Positions 22,551-33,850 of a stretch of DNA of 64,000 nucleotides are shown in pieces (positions within the stretch are counted from its first letter, which is position 1; each line of letters opens with the position of its first letter). The notes beneath the pieces were generated by a model, which did not search any database, was not told where the DNA came from, and saw only the letters and a program-made list of their open reading frames with translations. Made by a program: the position numbers and the translations under genes. Origin of the DNA: Talaromyces rugulosus (lineage: Eukaryota; Ascomycota; Eurotiomycetes; Eurotiales; Trichocomaceae); assembly GCF_013368755.1 (NCBI RefSeq), contig NC_049562.1, positions 3,844,001-3,908,000 on the forward strand, written 5' to 3'.

Positions 22551-23867
22551 ATGGCCTCGAGCCACGATGTCTATTCCACCCAGCCAGCCTTTCCCTTTCT
22601 CGCCTCGTCTCTCCTAGCTCCTTATGACATGAGAAATGCAGCACGCAGCAGCGGCGGCGGCGGCGACCATCAGACAGCAACAACTGCAGATGACCGTTCA
22701 TCATGGGATTTGAAACCCGCATTTGACAAGTTCTCTGGCGTGTCGAGATATCGAAACGAGTCGCGATTCTTGTTCCGGTGCGGAAGCACGGTTGGAGTTT
22801 CGTATTTGAAGGAGTGGTGGAATACGTCGAATCCGGATATGAGTAGAGATTTACTTGGGCAGGTAGTGTTTTCTTAATATCTTTTTTTTTTTGACATCCT
22901 AACTATTAGATTACAGATTCCTAAAAGACTGCTCTCGCGTTATCTTCTCGGTCTACAAAACAAGCAGACGACTCAAAAGGGACCAAGAGTGTACATTATC
23001 CGACCCAGTCATTCTTCGACTTTTGCACCAGATGCGCTGCTCGAGGCTATTCTTGAAGAAGAACAAGCAAGCCGCCGTAGTCCTCCTCCTCAAACAGTGC
23101 TGTCGCGCGATCAGGCGATTGATCTGTTGGATTGTGTTGAGCTACTCACCATTCACGACTTTGCGGCTGCTACGCGCGCTATCAGTCAGGTGTCGGATAG
23201 GTTGTATGCGATGCAGCAGCAGCTTCGACAGCCAAAGACCAATAATCAAGATGATCCTGCTCTTGGTCAGGAGGAGGAGGGGGAGGAGAAAGAGGAGGAT
23301 GACGACAACAACAACAACAACAAGCGGAATCTTCCATCAACAGTCCTATTCATAATCGAAGGCCTCGACGCCATGGCTGAAAACGTCATTCGCAATTCCG
23401 ATGCTCTGCGAGGAAGCGCGGTGTTGACACCCGCGCTGAGAACGCTGACGTATCTGTCGCGGAGCTATGCTTCGTTTTTGTCGATTGTGCTGGTTAATAC
23501 GACGGGGTTGGGGTCTCATCCTCCTTCTCGGTCTTCTCAGCCTCCACCGGGGCTGTCAGTGTCACAGAGTCATGATGGTGGTGGTGGTGGTGGTGGTATG
23601 AGTAATAATAACAGAAACAACAATATGAAAAGCGCCGGGGGTTTATACTCTGTCTTCTCCCGGACTCACAGACAAGACAATAATGACGACGACAACGACA
23701 ACGACACGGACGAGCCGCTTCCTCTTTTACATACTCTGCTTTCTCGAACCATGGATCAGGCGATTGATATTCATCTCCTCTTTCAGCTTCGCAAGAACCA
23801 GTCTCTCGTCGAGGTTGTCAAGGACCGTACGGGGGATGGGCTTGGGAAATGGTGTGTATGGAGTTGA
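22551..23867 (+). CDS. Hypothetical protein, possible RecA-fold (Rad51-paralogue-like)
   Basis: The model has two exons, 22551-22862 and 22917-23867 (54-nt intron, GTAGTG ... TTACAG with CTAAC), giving 420 residues. The second half has a hydrophobic strand ending in an acid, VLFIIEGLDAMAEN, which resembles a Walker B strand, followed by a strand-helix unit (SFLSIVLVNTTG). The end of the protein, LLFQLRKNQSLVEVVKDRTGDGLG(K)WCVW, is reminiscent of the last strands of Rad51-like folds. No Walker A (GxxxxGKT) is visible. The protein has low-complexity insertions: an acidic run plus poly-Asn near 23270-23320, poly-Gly near 23577-23597, and an Asn/Asp run near 23680-23710. Function is not established. 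The assignment to a Shu/Rad51-paralogue-like group is a guess from fold pattern. Confidence 0.6.
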
Positions 23868-24037
23868 TTCAAAAGGTATTACATCGTTGTACTATTTGTT
23901 TGTTTCCTTCTATATACAGGAATCCTCTCTAAAATAATAAAGCATAAGCCAAACTCCATTCTTTTCGTAACCTTGAACTCCATCTAGAAATACAAGCGAC
24001 ATGAATTGATGGAGGGTTGTGGGGGGGGAAGTAATTA

Positions 24038-26908
24038 TTATAACTCTTGACTGCATATACGCAGAACAGCACCCTCCACAAGTGCGTTCGCTTCTTTTTC
24101 GCACTCTTCAAAGTCGCATTTGAGCATGGCCTGCTCAAACTGGATGTCCTGTTGGACCAGTCTCACCCATTGCTTGTGGCGGTCACATCTTTTCTTGATA
24201 CAGACACCACGCGACAGCTCTGCGAACTCGGCATCGACGTTTTTCTCCTCTTTCTCGTCGTCATCGTCGTCATCAGTATCGGCTGGATCTCGTTGCATCT
24301 TCGAATCTGTGCCATTCGTTTGTAGCTCTTCAGCTTCGAGTTTATCTTCCTCAAAGGCTTTGCGTCCAGCTTCGGTTTGCAGCCACTCGTCCAGCTCTTC
24401 TTCATTCCAGGCCATGCGCGCGTCAAACCCACAGATATCTTTCCACCCGCCCTTGGGTTCTTTCGCCTTTAACCGGTCCAAGACAGTCTTGGCTCTCGCG
24501 CGCACAAGGCCTAGGAATCGATCTCGTTGAACGATCATTTCGGCGCGGCGACGGTATTCGGCGCGTCGTTTTCGCAACTTTTGAAGTTTAGCTTCCTCTG
24601 CTGTGCTGTAGATGACGCCGGCAGGATGAATGTCTAGGCCCATTTTGTTGGTCATGTCGTATTCTTCTTCTACAGCAGCAGCAGCTGCTGCTGCTGTTTG
24701 TTTCTTTGATGATGATGTTTTTTCGGATTCTTTGTCTTCCTTTTTGGAAATTGGAGGAGGAACAACAACTGATGGTGGTGGTGAGATGAGGCGTTCGCCC
24801 AGTCGACGGAATTCGTCTGCAGACGATACGCGCATGACTACAGCTTTGAGGTCACCGATAGTCAGCACGCCGCCTCTGCTTCCCAGATCCTCTGGCATTA
24901 TTCTTTGCTGGTTATCTTCATCGTCCTCGTCGTTTGTTTCCATGGGCGAATCGCCGTCGCCATCAACAACACTGCGGCTATCTCCATTGCTATTATTATT
25001 ATTATTCAGTGCACGTATCCGATCAAAGGCCACGGGGGAAGGTTTTATAATGAGGCGCTGTGTCAACCGACGCATAAACTCGCGGCCGTGCTCGTCGGAG
25101 CAGTATTTGCTGATTTTTTTCTTCGACAGGCGCGCTGGTTTTCGGCAGTCTTTTAATCGACACATTGGTTTCCATGTCGTCTTGCCCTTGCCGGCTGCAG
25201 TGCAGTTGGGGCCTGTAAAATCAATGTTAGGATCGTCTACACAGAAAAACTTGTAGGAGCAAAAGGGCAGTAAATACTTACAGATGTATCGTTCAATCAA
25301 CTCCTCATCTTCTTGATTGACATTGACACATTTCCCATGGAACCAGTCCTCACAACCGCCGTCGCACCCGATCATCCAGGTATGATTATCAGGTCTGCGG
25401 CAGATACAAAAAATCTCGTCAGGGTTCTCGACGTCGCTGTCATCGTCGTCGTCCCCCGCCGCTTGCTTTGTTGTCTTTTTGCCACGCTTTTTACCGCCTT
25501 TTTTGGTTCTCTCCGGCGGTGCCGGTGAGCCTGCAGCGGAGACAGACTCTAGCTTTTTGGTTACCCCTGAGCCCTTGCTGGCCTTGGAAGATGCCGGGCT
25601 ATTTGACCGTCGCTCGCCGTTGTTGGCACCACTGTCCAGCTCGAGCGCGTCGAGTTTACGCTTTTTGGGCTGCATTTTTTTCGCCGTTGACGCTTTCTTG
25701 GTTGACGCAGAAGATGACGACTTGCGGGCATTCGGTCCCAATTTGGACGGGTTGAGCGGTGCCGACGGCGAGGATCTGTCAATCGACGATGCTCTCGATA
25801 TCGAGCCGCGCTTCAGATCGGTAATCTTCTTTGGTGTCGGATGCTCGTCAGTTCCATCCAGTTGCGACAAATGGCCAGACTGCAGTGTTGGGCTCGTGGG
25901 GACCTTTTCGATACTCGCGGCAGGCGATTCGGTTTTCACCATGGGCTCTCCTCCATTTTGTAGATCGTGGTTATTCCGAGCAGTAGTAACGCTTTCATCA
26001 ATGAGCAATGCGTCGTACAAGTCAGCCCATGCTTGGTCATGCGTAGACCTCTCGCCAGATGCAAAAATGTGTGATCGTTCGGGTATTCGAAGTAAACGAT
26101 GAATGCGCTGTGCCCGGTCGTGGCCAAAGAAACCGCTTTGTCGCCATCCGAGGATTCCAACAACCCGGTCGTCGTCCACTATTATATTCGGTCGTACCAT
26201 GTCATTATGAACAAAGCATAGTTCTTCGTCGCCCTCTCGTGGAGCAAACAGGATATCGCGCTCAACGTCGGGCACATCGGGTTGCGCTATGGCGTTCAGG
26301 TCTCGGCACATATACGACGGAGCAACCGGGAACTCGTCGACGGTCGCCAAGCGCCGGAGAATCCGCTGGCACTGTCTCTTGAAGTCCTGTTTCAGAGACT
26401 CTGAGAGGTAGTTCCAAGCAACCTCCAAGGAAACGCCCGGTATCCTCGTCTCAACCACCACGTTATTCCCATCGATCAGTCCGCAAAAGAGAATCGTCGG
26501 CACGGCGACCTGGAGATCCTTCAAAGCTTCTTCGGCCTTTTTGGAGGCTGTCAGTTCGTTCGCATTCAGCGCCGCCGCATATTTCTCCATCGCATGGCCT
26601 TCGTCATCAGAGTTCCCATGATCCACGCGAACAATCACCTTACCCACCGAAAAAACATTTTGCGACGACCCAGCCGCATTCAAAGAATTCTGAGGCGTGC
26701 AATGTCGGTCCACAATTTCCTTCCAGTAGACGGCAGGGGAGGAGGAGTCGTCGTCGTCGTCTGACTGAGCAGCAGAATGCCAGCCAGTGCTCCTAGGCAC
26801 AAAATCGTCTGCGCGAGGAACATAGCGACCGTAGTGAGGGCTGCGACTCAGGTATGGGTCTTTCTTTGGCACCCGCATTGGGTCGGCTTCGTATGGATTC
26901 ATCCCCAT
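24038..26908 (-). CDS. spp1: Spp1/Cps40-type PHD protein of COMPASS with N-terminal APH-kinase-like domain
   Basis: The PHD part (about 500-546) reads CICRRPDNHTWMIGCDGGCEDWFHGKC and ends YIC-PNC across an intron. This is the Spp1 reader of H3K4 methylation in the Set1/COMPASS complex. Next come a CRLKDCRKPARL zinc-like block and a conserved Spp1 C-terminus (C...CDRHKQWVRLVQQDI). The 69-nt intron (25281-25213, GTAAGT ... TTTTACAG) is in frame and stop-free; spliced length is 933 residues. Residues about 60-305 resemble aminoglycoside-phosphotransferase-type kinases: HNDMVRPNIIV supplies the catalytic-loop His/Asp/Asn, but the metal-binding Asp expected in I(I/V)DWE is Gly (GILGW). A linker of about 190 Lys/Ser-rich residues joins the halves. 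The reading frame has no break between them, so a fusion is the simplest model; two genes are possible. Confidence 0.85.
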   Translation of the reverse strand: MGMNPYEADPMRVPKKDPYLSRSPHYGRYVPRADDFVPRSTGWHSAAQSDDDDDSSSPAVYWKEIVDRHCTPQNSLNAAGSSQNVFSVGKVIVRVDHGNSDDEGHAMEKYAAALNANELTASKKAEEALKDLQVAVPTILFCGLIDGNNVVVETRIPGVSLEVAWNYLSESLKQDFKRQCQRILRRLATVDEFPVAPSYMCRDLNAIAQPDVPDVERDILFAPREGDEELCFVHNDMVRPNIIVDDDRVVGILGWRQSGFFGHDRAQRIHRLLRIPERSHIFASGERSTHDQAWADLYDALLIDESVTTARNNHDLQNGGEPMVKTESPAASIEKVPTSPTLQSGHLSQLDGTDEHPTPKKITDLKRGSISRASSIDRSSPSAPLNPSKLGPNARKSSSSASTKKASTAKKMQPKKRKLDALELDSGANNGERRSNSPASSKASKGSGVTKKLESVSAAGSPAPPERTKKGGKKRGKKTTKQAAGDDDDDSDVENPDEIFCICRRPDNHTWMIGCDGGCEDWFHGKCVNVNQEDEELIERYICKYLLPFCSYKFFCVDDPNIDFTGPNCTAAGKGKTTWKPMCRLKDCRKPARLSKKKISKYCSDEHGREFMRRLTQRLIIKPSPVAFDRIRALNNNNNSNGDSRSVVDGDGDSPMETNDEDDEDNQQRIMPEDLGSRGGVLTIGDLKAVVMRVSSADEFRRLGERLISPPPSVVVPPPISKKEDKESEKTSSSKKQTAAAAAAAVEEEYDMTNKMGLDIHPAGVIYSTAEEAKLQKLRKRRAEYRRRAEMIVQRDRFLGLVRARAKTVLDRLKAKEPKGGWKDICGFDARMAWNEEELDEWLQTEAGRKAFEEDKLEAEELQTNGTDSKMQRDPADTDDDDDDEKEEKNVDAEFAELSRGVCIKKRCDRHKQWVRLVQQDIQFEQAMLKCDFEECEKEANALVEGAVLRICSQEL

Positions 26909-27885
26909 TTTTTTGTTGTTTTGTTCTCTTTTTTTTTTTCCAGTGCTTGATATGCGGTCGTGGCTACCAGAGCATTTGAGATCGCGTGTCGCCGGCGTCG
27001 CGAGACATTAGCAGTGGTGGTTTACTCTCTCTTTCTCTCTTCTTCTTCTCAGGCGATGTTGCGCGAATCTTCAGATGGAAAAGTTCAGACAAAACAGCTG
27101 CGAACTGATGCGGCAGTTTGCACGAACCACAAAATCGATGCCAAGAATATAACAAGAGTCGCAAATGAAGAAAAACCACCCTGAGCAACAAAGACAAATA
27201 CCCCGACAGTCTCCAAAGGCCCCGCGCGCAAAAAATAAGTCCGGAAGAATGAATGAGTGAATGGGATGAATGAAAATAACTTGCGGCGGGATCGCCTGCG
27301 GATGAGACGGGGCGATCGCAAACGAGAAGAACGGCGAAGTCGGCGGACTGAAAGATATCAAGTTTTGAAAAAATGGGAAGAAAAAATCAAAAGAATTAAT
27401 TATCCCTGTCGGCAAAAGGAGGAAATGGTCGTCCGCCGGCCAGGACGTCTGGCAACAGCTCTTGTCGCGTGCAAAGGGAAGGGCGGCGCTGGGCGAAAAG
27501 GGTCGGGAGTGCAGCCGCGCGGGTAAAGACGCGCCTGCGGGGAGGGTGCCAAGACTCTACATATATAGTCTACAAGGAGTAAATTGAGACAATTAGTGCA
27601 TATATATATATCTTACATGTGTATATACTATCAACCTCAAAGAAAATATCTGCGCGGCACGCGCGTCGTTGCTAATCAAGATAAAATATATACATAGAAG
27701 AGAAAATAAACTCCATAAAGAGACCCAAATCGTCATCATGGCGTACAAAAATAAAAAGGTATATCCCAAAAAAGAAAAGAAGAAAAAGAAGTGAAGAGAA
27801 AGACAGCACTAGGCTGGACTTATTGAACAAACGTCGGAAAGCGAGTGACAAGTCAAGAACGGTATCTTACGCCCATTCCATGCAA
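26909..27885. other. Intergenic, spp1 promoter and downstream flank of next gene
   Basis: No gene is supported. There is AT-rich sequence with a (TA)n run near 27600-27612 and A-rich tracts at about 27765-27795. Confidence 0.5.
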
Positions 27886-29811
27886 TTATTTTAAAGCAGG
27901 CATGGTATAGCTCGTCAAAGGAGCCTGGAGAATCTCATGTCGTAAATCATTCTCCCAAAGATGCAGGGAAGGCTCGTTGGTTTGCAACGTCAAGCAAGAA
28001 AACAGAAACTCGTTGACGCGAACCCACGAGTCCAAGCTCAAGCGCTTTGCGACTTTGAGCATTCGGCCGATGAACCACGGTCGAGCAGACGGCGACATGG
28101 CCGAGGGAGAGTACTGTGAATAATCGGGCAGTTCTAGGTCGTCCTGCCACAGACCGAGCGAGTTAAAAGAAAAGGGGTTGCCAGATATGTCCGTGGGAAA
28201 GTCCTGGCAAGAGAGAAGAATCTGCAGTAGAGCCTCAACGGATGAGCTCATGTTGACCTCACTGTCCAAGACTTTGGATACGATGTGGTCAAGGAAGGCT
28301 TCAGCCCTTTGAACTGACGATCGGTAATCCCACAGAGCGGCATTCAACGTCATCACGGATGCCAGTCGAGCGATGAACTGTTTCCGGTCTCCGCTGGCTG
28401 TCATCCGCTTCGCATTGGGAGACGCCAAAATCTGACCCAGGAACGACGTAGGCTGGAAAACGGTATGTCGATACGGGGCGGCGGTGGCAGGCAGTGTGGA
28501 TTTTTGGCTAACGGCCAAGTGTTCACAACGACTGAGGAAATTCAGAAACTCCTCGCACTGGAATTTTATTTCTGGCTCGGATGATGTGTTGGTCAATCGA
28601 GCCGAGTTAACCGACGAGGTACAGTCAATCGTGGGGGACGATACCGAACAAGGAGGGGAGGGAAGTGAAGGCATGAGCGAGCCATTGGTGACAGGAGAAA
28701 CTAGGTCACTTTCAAAGTGAAAGCTACCGCTGCCCTCTTCTGTCTCGTATCCAGCGAGGATATAGTCTTGCCAGTTGATTAGCATTGCCAGCTTCGTATT
28801 CTCAAAGGCGGCCGGTCCACCACGTTTCCGGATCATTTTGCGAGCTTGCCGCATATGAATCCAGCTGATTTCCTTACGCTCGGGGCGCGGATCAAAGTCT
28901 TCTAAGGCGGCAGCACTCATACAGGCTGTTATTGCATTATCCGATATGTCGTGAGGGTATTTTAGCATGTGTTCTGTGAGCATGGTGATGGCGCGTTGTC
29001 GATAGAATAGCGTTTCCGCTGTCTCTGTTTGGTTTCGTAGCCAGGCCTGAGTGTTTGCTGCGTGGACTAGGACTGTGTTGACAAAAGTGAGAGGGCCTTT
29101 CATGGCTTCGGGGACGAAAACCTCGGTATACCAGTTGTGTGCAGATCTGGTACGGAAGTGGTCTCCGTAGGAGCACGAGGGCATCTCGTGCACATAAAAG
29201 TCAAAGAGGTGCTGATCCTGGGTGGTCAGTTGCAACGGCATGGTGTCGAAAGGGTCAGTTCGCGCAGCACTCAGTAGCGTCTGGGGGGACGACGCTTCTG
29301 TTCTTGACCAAGCAGATAGCGTCGGACTGTTGTAAGCGGCCACAGCTTCGTCAAAGAAATCGCTACAGTCACTCGGCGAGTTGTTAAAGTCCCATAGCGA
29401 TGCCTTTGGACGAGAAACCAGTAATTGATCGGGCTGTATCGCGATGAACTGGCCCGGTGATCGAGCAGCAACCTCTGTCTCTCCTCCCCGCTTCGAGGTA
29501 TCGGAGAGCCTCTTGTTTGACTTGGGATTCTCGGCACTGGAAGCCTTGTTTTTCTGTGTCTTCTGGGCGGCCCGCTGGCGCTTCTTCGCGTTGTTGGCCT
29601 TTTTCTTCTTTTTCTTGAGCGCGGCTTGGTCGTCGCCGGTGTTGTCGTCCGACGAGGTATCTTGTTGCTGGGTTTCGCGCTTCTGGCGCATAAACTCCTG
29701 CATGACATGGCGTTTGACTTGGGTTAGATTGTCACCATTGTCGTTGGACGAGTCGATGAACTGCCAACGAATCGGCGGTGGATTTGCGGGCTGGCTGGGT
29801 GTCGACGACAT
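27886..29811 (-). CDS. Tachykinin-family / Fungal_trans_2-like regulator
   Basis: The single-exon 641-residue protein has the layout of the fungal proteins named 'tachykinin family'. An N-terminal short motif, RWQFIDSSN ... QVKRHVMQEFMRQKR, is followed by a strongly basic Lys-rich stretch (KKKKKKANNAKKRQRAAQK, about 66-85). The long helical region that follows resembles the effector part of Zn2Cys6 regulators (LFDFYVHEM ... FVNTVLVHAANTQAWL ... RQRAITMLTEHM). No Zn2Cys6 cluster is present, as is usual for this group. It is probably nuclear and regulatory, with target unknown. The family name is historical and implies no neuropeptide function. Confidence 0.75.
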   Translation of the reverse strand: MSSTPSQPANPPPIRWQFIDSSNDNGDNLTQVKRHVMQEFMRQKRETQQQDTSSDDNTGDDQAALKKKKKKANNAKKRQRAAQKTQKNKASSAENPKSNKRLSDTSKRGGETEVAARSPGQFIAIQPDQLLVSRPKASLWDFNNSPSDCSDFFDEAVAAYNSPTLSAWSRTEASSPQTLLSAARTDPFDTMPLQLTTQDQHLFDFYVHEMPSCSYGDHFRTRSAHNWYTEVFVPEAMKGPLTFVNTVLVHAANTQAWLRNQTETAETLFYRQRAITMLTEHMLKYPHDISDNAITACMSAAALEDFDPRPERKEISWIHMRQARKMIRKRGGPAAFENTKLAMLINWQDYILAGYETEEGSGSFHFESDLVSPVTNGSLMPSLPSPPCSVSSPTIDCTSSVNSARLTNTSSEPEIKFQCEEFLNFLSRCEHLAVSQKSTLPATAAPYRHTVFQPTSFLGQILASPNAKRMTASGDRKQFIARLASVMTLNAALWDYRSSVQRAEAFLDHIVSKVLDSEVNMSSSVEALLQILLSCQDFPTDISGNPFSFNSLGLWQDDLELPDYSQYSPSAMSPSARPWFIGRMLKVAKRLSLDSWVRVNEFLFSCLTLQTNEPSLHLWENDLRHEILQAPLTSYTMPALK

Positions 29812-32800
29812 GATCGCGTATCACACCCCGGGGACGGCGATTCAGGTCGGAAACGATGAGAGCGGATGAAGCAATCGGAACAGAGGACACTCGGAGTGCT
29901 GTGTAGGTTGAGCGATTGAGTGGTGATGGCGTAGAGGGGGCATAGAGAGAGGACGGATGCGCATAACTGCCGTACAGATAGATGGCAGGACGTAGGAAAG
30001 GCTGAAGACAGAGTATTTATCGCACAGGAAGAACCAGACGAGGCTGATCGCCCCACCCAAGGCTGTCAATTGAATAATAGGAGCCCAGCACTGAGTAGGC
30101 TAGCGGGATTGCTACGTAGCTAGCTAGCCTTGGTGGTTGAGTTCAGTAAAGCCTGAAGAGGCCGGGGGGTGGCCGCGTTGATCCAATTAGGCGGTGGATA
30201 CAAAAGCCACGCGAGTACGTATCCGTACGGTACGGCCAGCGGAGTACGGAGTGCAAGTGCTAGTATAATAATCTGCTTGCAAGTCAATGCTAAAATAGTT
30301 AAAATAGGGGGGGACCCTAGTGTGCACTGTGTGTCCAGAAGATACTTTGGTGTCGTTCCGCCCGTTCCTTAATCCATCCTTTTTTTATGGTTACAATAAG
30401 TGGGATCGGCGTGGTAATAACACTACGTATTATTAATCTTTCTCCAGAACAGCCACTTTCGAGCGCTGGAAGGTGTATGCGCATTCGCTGTGATTTGATC
30501 GAGTACGTAGAACTATACACTAGCCGGGCCTCAAAGTTGGGTTAGCCGCAGCCCCAGCCGGACAGGGATGGGCGTCAGATGATATTCCAGTCCATGACTC
30601 CATGGTGCTACACTAGAAACCCCTGTGGGAATATTGTCCGGGGTGTTTTTCCTTTGTTCCACACTTCAATCTGGACTCTTGACTACAGAGAATTAGCGTT
30701 ACCGATTCTTTCTCTTCTTTTTTCGGCTTGCCCGGTTTTGTACGGCTGAAACGTGACGCTTAATCATGATGATAATAATGAACTATAAGATTATTAATCG
30801 GGAATGATCATGCCATCAGGGTATGGCATTGGACCCTGCCGGAGTTTTAAGTTCCCCGATGACTGCCAAGCTAAGAGGCTGAAGAAGAGTATACTAATCA
30901 ATTAAGTTTTAGCCCAGTCATAGACTCATAGGCTCATAGCTGTCTGCCCCCAGACCGTTGGGCCCTTTGTGATCAGCATAAACAAAATAAATAATCATGG
31001 GAAGACTGCCGGAAATGGCGCGAGACGCGAGCGCCAAGAGGCAAGCAATGTCGATCAACACGTCTTTTTGAGTTTTTTGTCCAGGCATGGAACGTACCGT
31101 CGAATAATTAGCACGGGTATCAGAGCGGGGACGACCCCTCGATCAATCATCAATGTGAGACTTTTAAGTGGAACTGGATGATCATACAAACAGACTGAAA
31201 CTTGAAAGGTTGTAAAGTTTCCCGCGACCTCAACCTTAAATGGCCGGTGTGGGGCGGCAATTGCGGCATACGCGGCGTGTTTCGCCGGTCTGTGTTGCAT
31301 CTGATTCCACGATACCGGCACGTGCTTGTACATATGTGTACTCTAAGATCAACAGCAATACGTAAAGTAGATGGATGACTATTCTTATTCCTGTACGTAC
31401 TACGTACATCGTAAATGCAGCTGCTCCTACAGTTCCGGAGCACAGCTGAACATTGAGTTCCTTGGGTCAATAATTTGACATGCTATGGAATAATCAATAA
31501 TAATGTTTTCTTTCTTTTTTTTTTTTTATTGTTTGCTCCCCGTTCCATGTTGCAATCAAATGATAGTCAAACCACCTGCCACAAGTTGCAAGGATTTGCA
31601 GCCGTGCGGCCGCCTACCGGACGACCTCCGCGTTGGGGCCAGTCTATTTACTAGTACTACTAGTATGATAGTACAATCTTGAAGCAAAAAAGGTACGCCT
31701 AAGCTTTAGTTTTCATCACGGATTTTGCTTGTGGCCGTGGCCCGGCCGCTTCAACTCCTGTGGGCCGCTCTTTAGCTTAATGCGCTGATGCAAGAGTTCA
31801 GAGGTATTTATAGCATCAAAGAGCATAGACCAGCTTCTTCCCTTATATTCAAGAGTAGATGGCAATCATGCTTAGTCGTCGGCATGAGACAAAGTAAGTA
31901 GCTAGTTACTCAGTCAGCAGATTACGTCAGGAGAGACATGCGTTCATAAGAAAATCCTCTTATTATTACAAACAAAACCCTTGCTAGTAGTATGATCTCG
32001 ATATAAGCATACTCCGTGAGTTAAAATGTACGTACAAGGAGATAAAAATAGAAGTGGGGCAGAGAGGATCGGGTAACAGACTCCCAAAAGAGGAAGGTCA
32101 TTTTGTCTCTGGCCAATCACGACAGTCAACAGAATTTCCAGAAACGGCCAGTACTCCATATGCGGAGCCAATCATGTTCTGGAATCTTCTAAGCGACTAG
32201 AGAAGGTTTTGCGCTAATCCCGCTTTGATTAAATACGGCGTGCCCGATATGGCCTAGCGTGTTTTCGTTCCTGAACGGCTGAACCCAATCTGCGCCATGT
32301 CATGTCATGTCATAAAATTGCAGAAAGACCCTCAAGCTTCCTTGTTCCTTCAGCTTCTTCCTTTCTATCTGATCGACAAGGAGCGTTTCCGCCCCTTTTT
32401 TTCTGGTAGATATGTACTCCGTACATCCAATCCCGCAACGCCTGTGCATGTATGTGGATTGGTAACTAGCGACCACCGCGTAGCCCTGACGAATGATCAA
32501 GCAAGACAAGCGACGACTGGACAAGAAAAAGTTAACAATGTCTATAAATAGTTTACCTACAGACAGCTGTGCATGAACTACTGCGCCAAGGATATAACAT
32601 CATACATGCTTGCTTCCAGCAACCCTCAGAAAATCAGATGGACATATCAAACTCGGGTTCAGGTCAATTGATATTATTGATGAATCACAGCAGGGTGAAT
32701 TCTCACTAAAAACGCTTAAAAAGAATAGTCAAGTCATCGTGCACGGGGCACCCTCTACGTCCAATGTCATGATTCATCCCACATTCATCATCGATTCGGC

Positions 32801-33850
32801 CCCTGGGACGGATCATACTGGTAGTAACAACCCTAATCGAACTATTTTCCGGGTCGGCATACATCCGCACGTGTTACGGTCCACTGGTGCTACTAACTGT
32901 TAGTCTGTTAGTCCTTGGTCAAGACAGGAAAGTTGAAGCTTACAGATTCGTCACACATGCAACCCACCACGCACTAATCAGTGAGCAGTAGCACGATGGG
33001 GTCTACAAACCTTGTGTTTTTGATGGATCGATCTTCTAGTTAGCTTCTAGGGTCGTGCATCCTTCCATGATGATGGGGCCGGTGATATCAACATTTCAAG
33101 GATTGATTAACGGCATCAATGCGTGCGATCGGACTCGGAGCATTACATGTGGCCGGCTGAGACAATGAAACTAGCTCTATGGCAATGTCTAACTAAATAT
33201 ACACAATAATGGGTCCAATTATTCTTGGACTGAATCAGTAAATGTCACCCAACTACGTATCGAGAATCCCTCTGTCTGCTTGGGCCTTGGGGAGGATCTG
33301 TTGAAGAATGACTTTGCATGGCGTCAGTAGGTCTTTTAGTTTTGTTTCGGCTTGTTTTCTTTTTTTTATTGTGACCAGATTGACCGAAAGTGAGGAGGAA
33401 TCCGCTAGGCTTTTTAGGTTTAAAGCTACGTACTGTCGACTTTTACCACCCAACACATGCAATCAATCGGCTTTTTATTGATAGGGTATGGAGTACGGAG
33501 TACACGCGTACTACCGAGTCAGGTCCGTAGCTGTTAAGCCTCACCCCCGTGAAATTCGACTGTTTTCTTTTTTCTTCTTTTTATTTTTTTCAACCCAAAT
33601 TCGCTGTCGCTCGTGTTTGCCCTTGTTCTCTGCGTAGTCGCCAAAGATATCCCAAAACTCAGTTGTAAAAAGTCGCTGTCTTTGGGCAGACACTCCTGGC
33701 CAAAACTAGTGATAAGCTGCAACAGACAGTAGCAAAGAGGCTCGAGGCTCTGGCAATAACCTTTGGGTCACCAATAGTCCAGTTCGGTCAACTGATCCTT
33801 TTGCATTTAGGTCAAACCGATATTTGCTGCATCCAGATTTATCAAAAATC
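29812..33850. other. Gene-poor, AT-rich stretch
   Basis: Four kilobases hold no supportable gene. Short frames such as 32610-32903 (+) and 33462-33253 (-) are open but unrecognised. Several copies of the short motif TACGGAGT(A/G) or its complement occur (30245, 32010, 32415, 33494). A/T homopolymers and TAATAAT runs are frequent. Confidence 0.5.

Noticed and set aside
24630..25256. 208-codon plus-strand frame
   Set aside because: It is antisense to the Spp1-type gene; the Ser/Ala runs mirror coding repeats on the other strand.
32610..32903. 97-codon plus-strand frame with fair composition
   Set aside because: It has no recognisable domain, no start context or intron evidence, and lies within AT-rich gene-poor DNA.
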